From assembly GCA_947475415.1 (NCBI GenBank), contig CANJLH010000001.1:248001-312000 (forward strand): DNA of 64,000 bases, in the 5' to 3' direction. The translations under genes and the position numbers were made by a program. Source of the stretch: Caulobacteraceae bacterium. Lineage in GTDB: Bacteria; Pseudomonadota; Alphaproteobacteria; Caulobacterales; Caulobacteraceae. Positions 57,522 through 64,000 of the stretch are shown in pieces (the first letter of the stretch is position 1; each line of letters opens with the position of its first letter). The notes below the pieces were generated by a model. That model saw nothing but the letters and a program-made list of their open reading frames with translations. It was not told the origin of the DNA and did not search any database.

Positions 57522-59447
57522 CTAGTGCGATATTCGTAGCGAGTTCAGGTCGGCGCCGATCGCCTTGAAGGCGGCGGACAGATCGGAGCCGGAGGTGGGA
57601 AGATACTTGTGATTGGCGTCGGTCGCGCACTGGGTCATCAGCGTCTCGGCCGTGGTGTCGCCAGTGATGTCAAAGCCCACCGTGTAGACAACGATTTTGG
57701 CGTCCTTCATGGCTTGGCAGAGCGCCAGTGACTGGTCGAGCGTTGCGCCGTTGGTGGGGGCGCAATTGATGCGGTCATCACCGCCGTAGGTGGAGGTGTT
57801 GGCGCTGACGCCGTTGCAGAACGCGGTGTTGAGCGCGCCGTCGGTCATCAGCACCACCGCCTTGAGGGTGTTGGCCTGGGTATAGGATGCGCCCCCGCGG
57901 CCGCTAGGGAACAGGTACGACCAGTTGGGCGAAACCATATACCAACCCCAGGCGACGCCCACGTGACCGGCGGTGGTGCCGGCCGCCGTCAACGTTCCGA
58001 TCATCGTCTTAAGGGCGTTCTTGTCGGTGGACAGGGGAACGATTTCATTGGTCACGCAAGGGAACGACGAACTGAGCGAGTATGGTGCCACCGCAATCTC
58101 CGCCGGGTAGTTGAAACCGACGAAGGCTGTGCTCGGGGCGGCATCAGTATAGGCTTCGGTTCCCGTACGCTCGCTGACGCAGTTTGTCGTCTGGAGCGCC
58201 TTGATACCGCCGGAAACGTTGGTGTAGCGGTAGTATTTGCACCCGTAGTTGGTGCAGGAAGCCGAACCGCCGGAGGTATAGGTCCCCGAAGCGCCCACCG
58301 CCTCGGTGAGGGAAAAGGAATTCGTCGTACTGTCAGCAACCGTATACACGTAGTCGTTGACGTTGTGGCTCGACCCCCCACTGGAACTATAGGCGGTGGT
58401 GATCCCGCCCAGGCTGCTCACGACGACGTAGGTTCCATTAGCGAAACCGTGGGCCGCGGAAGTCACCACCAGAGAACATGTGGCCACCTGGCACTTTGTC
58501 ACCGTGCCGACGTTTGGGGCGCTGTAGTTGCTGTATGAACTGCCATTCACCCCGGAAAGCTGGAAGGTATTGGTGGTCTTTCCGGCCACCGTGTAAACTT
58601 TGTTGTTCAACTGCGTCATGCCGTTGACGCCCTTTATGAACACCTTGTCGCCATTGGCGAAGCCATGGGCGTTGGAGGTGATCACTACCGGATTGGCCTT
58701 GGTGGCGCCTGTAATGGTCTTGGCCGTCCCCGTCGCCCAGGAGGCGGCCGTGATGGTCTTGGCCGCGGTCGGGGCCCCACGGACCTGGTCAGCATAGGCG
58801 CCCGCATTGACACCGTTTGACCAGGGCACGACGGCGACCTTGGAATAAAACGGCGTCTGCTGGTCCTTGACCACCAGGTCAACGAGCTGCTGGGCGGCCG
58901 TCCGCAGGTCGCCGATCTTGTTGTTGGTGTCCATCGACTTGGTGACGTCGAGAACCAGCGCCACCTCAAGGTTCTTGGAATTGCGAATGACATCGCTGGA
59001 CACAACGATGGCCGGATTGGCCCAGATCGAGGGCGCCAGCGATAGCGACTGAATCGTCGCCGTGGCGGTAACGTGGGTGTTGTTGTCTGTGAGGGCGAAG
59101 TCCGAAGACACCAGGGTGGCGCCGCGGAGCAGCTTCAGGTTGGCGCTCAGCGCCGCGTCGCCCACCTGATCGATCTCCGCCGATGTATTGTAGGTCGTCC
59201 GCGCCGCATAGAGGGCGGCCGCATCGAGGGCGTCCTGGGCCGCGGCCCTCTGCTCGTGATTGGTGTAGACGTCGAACAGACCGAGGGTGAGGGGCAGGAT
59301 CACCACCAGCGACAGGGCGAACATCACAGCCGCCATGCCGCGCTCGTCCTTGGCGCCGGCGATCGCGAATTTTTTCGCCCAGGGCAGCAAGCTCTGAATG
59401 CGCCCAGGCCAGGAACGGTGTCTCGACACGTTAAGCCCCTTCTTCAC
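57522..59447 (-). CDS. TadG-like von Willebrand A pilus protein with inserted repeats
   Basis: A 641-aa TadG-family protein. The basic N-terminus KDERGMAAVMFALSLVVILP is the Flp pseudopilin-like helix (R-G-x-x-A-V-x-F). A von Willebrand A domain follows with a metal motif D-V-T-K-S near residues 167-171. Residues about 248-400 interrupt that domain with two copies of a module containing S-x-A-H-G-F-A-N-G and V-Y-T-V-A-x-x-T-T-N-x-F-x-L. This module resembles the FCCH-like domain seen in phage tail and adhesin proteins. TadG is thought to span to the outer membrane in tad systems. A perfect CtrA box lies 33 bases upstream of the start. Confidence 0.85.
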   Translation of the reverse strand: MKKGLNVSRHRSWPGRIQSLLPWAKKFAIAGAKDERGMAAVMFALSLVVILPLTLGLFDVYTNHEQRAAAQDALDAAALYAARTTYNTSAEIDQVGDAALSANLKLLRGATLVSSDFALTDNNTHVTATATIQSLSLAPSIWANPAIVVSSDVIRNSKNLEVALVLDVTKSMDTNNKIGDLRTAAQQLVDLVVKDQQTPFYSKVAVVPWSNGVNAGAYADQVRGAPTAAKTITAASWATGTAKTITGATKANPVVITSNAHGFANGDKVFIKGVNGMTQLNNKVYTVAGKTTNTFQLSGVNGSSYSNYSAPNVGTVTKCQVATCSLVVTSAAHGFANGTYVVVSSLGGITTAYSSSGGSSHNVNDYVYTVADSTTNSFSLTEAVGASGTYTSGGSASCTNYGCKYYRYTNVSGGIKALQTTNCVSERTGTEAYTDAAPSTAFVGFNYPAEIAVAPYSLSSSFPCVTNEIVPLSTDKNALKTMIGTLTAAGTTAGHVGVAWGWYMVSPNWSYLFPSGRGGASYTQANTLKAVVLMTDGALNTAFCNGVSANTSTYGGDDRINCAPTNGATLDQSLALCQAMKDAKIVVYTVGFDITGDTTAETLMTQCATDANHKYLPTSGSDLSAAFKAIGADLNSLRISH

Positions 59448-59479
59448 GGTCTATCGCCGCGATCTCTAGGGCGCCTGGT

Positions 59480-59494
59480 TTAATTCCCCTTTAA
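59480..59494. promoter_or_regulatory. CtrA full site TTAA-N7-TTAA upstream of tadG
   Basis: TTAA (59480-59483), seven bases, TTAA (59491-59494) is an exact CtrA consensus. It lies 33-47 bases upstream of the tadG start, in the 67-base gap before the convergently ending M2 peptidase gene, so tadG is the only gene it can serve. CtrA activates pilus genes in Caulobacter. Confidence 0.65.
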
Positions 59495-59514
59495 ATATAG
59501 TTATTAACATCCGT

Positions 59515-61308
59515 TCACCACCCGCACTTTTCGCTCTTGATCTGGGCGGACAGCCAACGGTCCAACGGCCGGAAGTATTCGATCAGGCCTGCGGCGTCCC
59601 CATGGGTTTCACCGCTGAACGCGGCCATGGCCTCTGGCCAGGGACGGGACTGGCCCATTGCCAGCATGGCGTTCAACCGCGCGCCAACCTGCTTCTGGCC
59701 GTACAGGGAACAGCGGTGCAGCGGCCCCTTCCAACCCGCCTGACGGCAGGCGGCGCGGTGGAACTGGAACTCATAGTTGAAGGCCAGGAAGTAGCGCATG
59801 TAGGGCACACTGGCGGCGATGTGGTACTTCGCGCCGGGATCGAAGGCGTCCGCCGGGCGGGGGCCGGGCGGCGCGACGCCCTGGTAGCGGGTGCGCAATC
59901 TCCACCAGGCTGCATTGTAGTCGGAAGGCTGGACCTCCCCGGAAAACACCTGCCATCGCCATTTGTCGATCAGCAGGCCGAAGGGCAGGAACGCCACCTT
60001 GTCCAGGGCCATCTTCAGCAGGAAGGGGATGTCTTCATCGACGCCGGGAACCGCGTTTATGAGGCCGATCTGCTGCAGGTAGGTGGGCGTCTGGGCTGAA
60101 AGGCCCGCCAGGTCGCCGATCGCCTCATGGAACCCGTCGTTCGCCCCGCCTTTGAACAGATAGGGCTGATCGGCATATGCGCGCTGGTAGTAGTTGTGAC
60201 CGAGCTCATGGTGGACGGTGTCGAAGTCCTCGCCATTGACCTTGAGGCAGGCCTTAATGCGCAGATCGTCGCGGTCGTTCACGTCCCAGGCCGAGGCGTG
60301 GCAAACCACTTCGCGGTCACGCGGCCGGGTGAGCATGGAACGCTCCCAGAAGGTCTGGGGCAGCGGCGCAAAGCCCAGGGATGAATAGAAAGCCTCGCCA
60401 GTGCGGACCATTTTTTCCGGCGTATAGCCGGCCTGCTTCAGGACGTCGTCGAGCTTGTAGCTGGACTTGATGGAACTCGGCGCCACGACGTCATAGATCC
60501 CGCCCCATTGCTGAGCCCACATATTCCCCAGCAGATCCGCACGGATCGGCCCGGTGCGCGGCTGAACCGCATCGCCGTAGTGGTCGTTCAGCCGCGCCCG
60601 CACGTAACAGTGAAGCCGTCGGTAGAAGGGTTCGATCTGGCCCCACATGCGTTCGGTTTCGGCGGCGAAGGCCGCCGGCGGCATGTCGTAGTTCGACCGC
60701 CAGAGCTCGCCAGCGTCCTTGTGGCCCAAGCCTTGCGCGCCCTCATTGGCGAGAGCCACCAGGCGCGCGTAGTCGGATTGCATCGGTTTGGCGGTGGCGT
60801 GCCAGCCTTCCCAAACAGCCCTGAGTTCGGCCGGGTCACGGGAAGCAGTCATCACGTCCGCGGCGTCGTCGAGGGTGAGCGTCTTGCCGCCGTAGGCGAA
60901 CTTGGCGGTGGCGTAGGCGGCGTTCAGACGCGAGTCCAGACCGGCCATCTCTTCGGCGGCGCCCGGCCGATCCGCCGCCGGCAGGTTGAGGTAGAGCTTG
61001 AGAAGATTGAGCTTGCGCGCGGTGGTGGGATCGACCGCCACACCGTCGAAACGCGCGGCCGCCTTGGCGTAGCGCGTGGCCATGGCCGTCTGTTCGGCCT
61101 GAGCGCGGGCGTCCAACCAAAGGGTGTCGTCGATGATGTAGGTGGCCCGGACCCAGGAAACCCGCGCCGCATATTCGTTGAAGGCCGCCAGTTCCGCTTC
61201 GGCCTTTTCCACAAAGGCCTTGGCCTCAACAGCATCGGGCGCCTTTGGCTCAGCGGCGGCGGCGGTCGCGACGACTACGGCGGCGAAGGCGGGCAGCAAA
61301 TACCTCAT
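59515..61308 (-). CDS. M2-family (ACE-like) dicarboxypeptidase
   Basis: A 597-aa zinc peptidase of the angiotensin-converting-enzyme family. The zinc motif is H367-E-L-G-H371 in TVHHELGHNYYQ, with the downstream Glu in GFHEAIGDLAGLS. The chloride- and substrate-site region FEFQFHRAAC and RPLDRWLSAQ-type end fit the family (bacterial members 590-680 aa). The signal peptide (YLLPAFAAVVVATAAAAE) makes it periplasmic or secreted. It removes C-terminal dipeptides from peptides. ATG 61308 directly precedes the signal peptide. The stop at 59515 is 21 bases from the CtrA box of tadG. Confidence 0.93.
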   Translation of the reverse strand: MRYLLPAFAAVVVATAAAAEPKAPDAVEAKAFVEKAEAELAAFNEYAARVSWVRATYIIDDTLWLDARAQAEQTAMATRYAKAAARFDGVAVDPTTARKLNLLKLYLNLPAADRPGAAEEMAGLDSRLNAAYATAKFAYGGKTLTLDDAADVMTASRDPAELRAVWEGWHATAKPMQSDYARLVALANEGAQGLGHKDAGELWRSNYDMPPAAFAAETERMWGQIEPFYRRLHCYVRARLNDHYGDAVQPRTGPIRADLLGNMWAQQWGGIYDVVAPSSIKSSYKLDDVLKQAGYTPEKMVRTGEAFYSSLGFAPLPQTFWERSMLTRPRDREVVCHASAWDVNDRDDLRIKACLKVNGEDFDTVHHELGHNYYQRAYADQPYLFKGGANDGFHEAIGDLAGLSAQTPTYLQQIGLINAVPGVDEDIPFLLKMALDKVAFLPFGLLIDKWRWQVFSGEVQPSDYNAAWWRLRTRYQGVAPPGPRPADAFDPGAKYHIAASVPYMRYFLAFNYEFQFHRAACRQAGWKGPLHRCSLYGQKQVGARLNAMLAMGQSRPWPEAMAAFSGETHGDAAGLIEYFRPLDRWLSAQIKSEKCGW

Positions 61309-61439
61309 GCAGCGGACCCCATGCATCACATCCCGATCTATCGGCTGATACCGCTGCTGAACGTCGGGTCAAGCGCTGTCGGGACGATTGACCGGACGGG
61401 CGCTTTATCGTCCCATCCCGGTGAAGCAGGTGACTCCCC

Positions 61440-64000
61440 ATGACCACGAACGAAACGCCCGCCTCAAGCTCGCCCAAGCCGTCCTGGTTCGGTCAGATGG
61501 CATCCGGGAGAACCGGTCCCGCCCTGGCCATCGCAGTGATCGCGGCGGCCTTCGGCGGCGGTTTTCTCACCGCAAAGACCACGGACGGCCTGTCGTTCCT
61601 GCGACCCAGGGCGGCGGTCGAGGGCGCCGCGTCGTCGTCAGCGCACAATGGCGCCAATGGCTGGAGCCTGTTCGGCAAGCCGCGGTCGGCCAACGCCCCG
61701 CGGCGCGGACCCGCCCGGCCAGACGGGTTTGCGGTCTGGCGTTCGCGGATCGACACCTCACGGCCGGAGCCACAGGCCTGCATTGAGCTTTCCAAGCCCC
61801 TCGACCCGGCGAAGTCCTACGCCGACTTCGTGCTGGTCTCGCCCGAGCTGGCGAGCACGCCGGCGGTTTCCGTCAAGGACGGCGAGCTGTGCGTGGGCGG
61901 GGTCGGATTCGCTGACCGGCGCATCACCCTGCTCAAGGGTCTGCCGGCGAAGACCGGCGAGACCCTGGACGCCAACGCCGACGTCGACTTCACATTCGGC
62001 GAAAAGCCGCCTTACGTCGGCTTCGCCGGCGAGGGGGTGATCCTGCCCCGTGAGGATTCCGACGGGATCGGCGTGGAAACCGTCAACGTCTCGCGCCTGT
62101 CCATCGAGGTCTGGCGGGTGGTTGACCGCAACCTGGTGCGAAAGTCGATCAGCGCGCCGGAACCGACCGCGCAGGGCGACTACCCCTCCGACTACGGCGA
62201 CGACAGCGAGGACGGCGAGGGCCGACGGGTCTGGAAGGGCGAAGTGACGGTCAAGGGCGAAGCTGGCGAGCGTGTCACCACCGTGTTTCCCCTGGGCGCG
62301 GTGCTGAAGGAGATGCAGCCCGGCGCCTATGTGATCAAGGCGGTCGACGCCTCCGCACGCGGCCCCAAGGACAATTCGGACGACGACGACAACAACCTGC
62401 CGGCCCAGGCGCGGCGTTGGGTGGTGTTCACCGACATGGCCTTGTCGGCCTATGAGGGCTCGCAGGCGCTGGACGTGGTGGCGCGGTCGCTGCAGAGCGC
62501 CAAGACCCTCGGCGGACTACGCGTGGCGCTGCTGGCGCGAAATGGTGAGACCCTGGCCGAGGGAAAGACCGATTCCGCCGGCCGGGTGCGCTTCGACCGC
62601 CCGCTGCTCGACGGCGAAGGCGCCGAGGACGCACGTATGGTGATGGCCTACGGCCCCCAGGGCGATCTGGCGGTGCTCGACCTCGATCGCGCGCCGGTGG
62701 ACCTGTCAAAGCAGGGCGTTGGCGGCCGCGCCGCCGGCGGGGGCGACGAAGAAACTTCGGGCCGCAAGGCGTCCAGCGTGGTCGACGGCTATCTTTATGC
62801 CGACCGGGGCATCTTCCGGCCCGGCGAGACCGCCCACCTCAACGTCCTGCTGCGAGACCATGAGGCCCGCGCGATCAAGGACCGTAAGGGCGCCGTGGTC
62901 ATCCGCCGCCCCTCTGGCGTGGAATTCAAGCGCATAGGCTTCGACAAGACGCCCACCGGCTCGGTGGTCGTCGACGTTGACCTGCCCAAGGGCGCGCCGC
63001 GGGGGCGCTGGAAGGCGGTGCTGGAAATCGACGGCCTGGACGGCTCGGCGGGTGAAATGTCATTTTCGGTGGAGGACTTCGCGCCGCAACGGCTGGCGGT
63101 GACCGCCACCGGACAGGAGGCGGCGCCTGTTGGAGCCGGCGAAGCCCGCACCATCGATATCTCCGCGCGGTTCCTCTATGGCGCAGCCGGCGCGGGTCTG
63201 CAGACCCAGGGCGAGGCGCGGCTGCGCGCCGATCCCGATCCCTTCCCCCAGTTCAAGGACTACAAGTGGGGCGACCAGCGCGAGGCCTTTGAGGAGAAGT
63301 TCCTGGAGCTGGGTTCGACGGTCACCGACGGCGAGGGCCACGCGATCATCGCACTCTCGACCGCCGAGGCGGGCGACACCGCCCAACCGCTGGAAGCCGA
63401 TGTGACGACCTCGGTGTTCGAACCCGGCGGCCGGCCGGTGCGCGAAGGCCTGAACCTGAAGGTGCGCACCAAGCCCGTCTACCTTGCGTCAAGATCGACC
63501 AGGCCGACGCGGCGGGAGGGCGCGACCCGCTGATGAACCTGGATGTCATCGCCGCCGACGCGGCGGGAAGGCGGATCACGGCTTCGGGTGTTGCCTACAC
63601 GCTGATCGCCGAAAATTGGGACTATGACTGGTTCCAACAGGACGGGCGCTGGCAATGGCGCCGAACCAGCCGCGACGTCGCGGTGGCCCGGGGCAACCTC
63701 AACGTGGGCGTCGGCGAGGCGGCCCGCATCGCCAAGCGTCTAGGCTGGGGCGACTATCGGCTGGAACTGGCGGGACCCTCGGGTGCGAAGACTGTCGTGC
63801 GCTTCGCTTCCGGCTGGGGCGCAGCGGCCAGTGACGTGGAAGCGCCCGACTTCGTGCGGGTCAGCGCCGGGACCAAGGCCTACGCGCAGGGCGACATGAT
63901 CGAGATCACGCTGAAACCGCCCTATGCCGGCGAAGCGCAGGTGGCGGTGGCCACCGATCGGCTGGTCGACCTGAAGAATGTTTCCGTCGGACCCAACGGG
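61440..64000 (+). pseudogene. Alpha-2-macroglobulin family protein, one frameshift, incomplete at window end
   Basis: A bacterial alpha-2-macroglobulin (YfhM-like). An N-terminal membrane anchor (residues about 28-50) is followed by a Ser/Gly-rich linker and MG domains, including the conserved DGYLYADRGIFRPGETAHLNVLLRD (MG1/2 bait-side motif). The first frame ends at 63533 after YLASRSTR. The homologous reading continues in another frame from about 63487 (VKIDQADAAGGRDPL, later ENWDYDWFQQDGRWQWRR) to the window edge. A single missing G near 63486 restores the frame. The thioester region, if any, lies beyond the window. Such proteins trap proteases in the periplasm, usually beside pbpC. Confidence 0.82.

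Overview
The window is a GC-rich alphaproteobacterial chromosome segment, most likely from the Caulobacteraceae and perhaps Phenylobacterium (inference). The grounds are tad/flp pilus genes with CtrA-type sites (TTAA-N7-TTAA), two class-I bacterial cytochrome P450s, a large TonB-dependent receptor, a SapC-family protein, a GTTC-N7-GTTC SOS box, and the ffh-rpsP-rimM-trmD-rplS block. Genes are packed on both strands with many stop/start overlaps. I saw no rRNA, tRNA, CRISPR array or prophage.

Layout. 1-2542: a leftward flp pilus operon (two tandem pilins, then the start of the prepilin peptidase) faces a rightward cluster of a short CpaC-N-like protein and two TadE-like pseudopilins. 2539-8413: leftward metabolic genes (class IV and class V aminotransferases, a tyrosine phosphatase, AMP nucleosidase, a P450). 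8414-9235: a gene-poor stretch with a REP-associated transposase fragment, an orphan SOS box and the promoter of a DEAD-box helicase. 9236-18752: helicase, MFS transporter, argJ, a parvulin lipoprotein, a thiolase and secA. 18768-21384: a BigR-type sulfide/persulfide detoxification locus (divergent blh; bigR, a rhodanese-membrane gene, a TauE exporter, a DUF2892 protein). In it the repressor reads as frameshifted and the rhodanese gene lacks its catalytic segment. 21550-25811: a small basic protein, a sulfotransferase, a Fur-box-preceded outer-membrane protein, a second P450 and rpmB. 26209-31266: a solitary arsA, a MITE-like element, a small ORF overlapping an MgtC/DUF4010 membrane protein, and a PerM-type exporter.

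31452-35076: a tightly overlapped leftward unit, cobT, a phytase-like lipoprotein and a dienelactone hydrolase. 35309-40052: ffh, rpsP, rimM, trmD and rplS, interrupted by antisense tesB. 40084-40373: a nested set of inverted repeats. 40437-49143: pgi, a small exported protein, dsbD/scsB, a hotdog protein, sapC, a MaoC hydratase, and aguB/aguA, which convert agmatine to putrescine. 49214-64000: a TonB receptor, a frameshifted GT39 glycosyltransferase, msrA, scoAB, a 2OG-Fe(II) oxygenase, a TadG-like von Willebrand protein with inserted repeats behind a perfect CtrA box, an M2 peptidase, and an alpha-2-macroglobulin gene that is frameshifted and runs off the window.

Themes. Type IVc pilus functions appear at both ends of the window with CtrA-type sites, consistent with cell-cycle control. 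Several intergenic hairpins plus a RAYT fragment and a MITE-like element indicate a REP-type repeat population. Four single-base frameshifts, at least three explicable as loss of a G from a G run, occur in otherwise well-preserved genes; sequencing or assembly error must be excluded before any of these genes is called dead.
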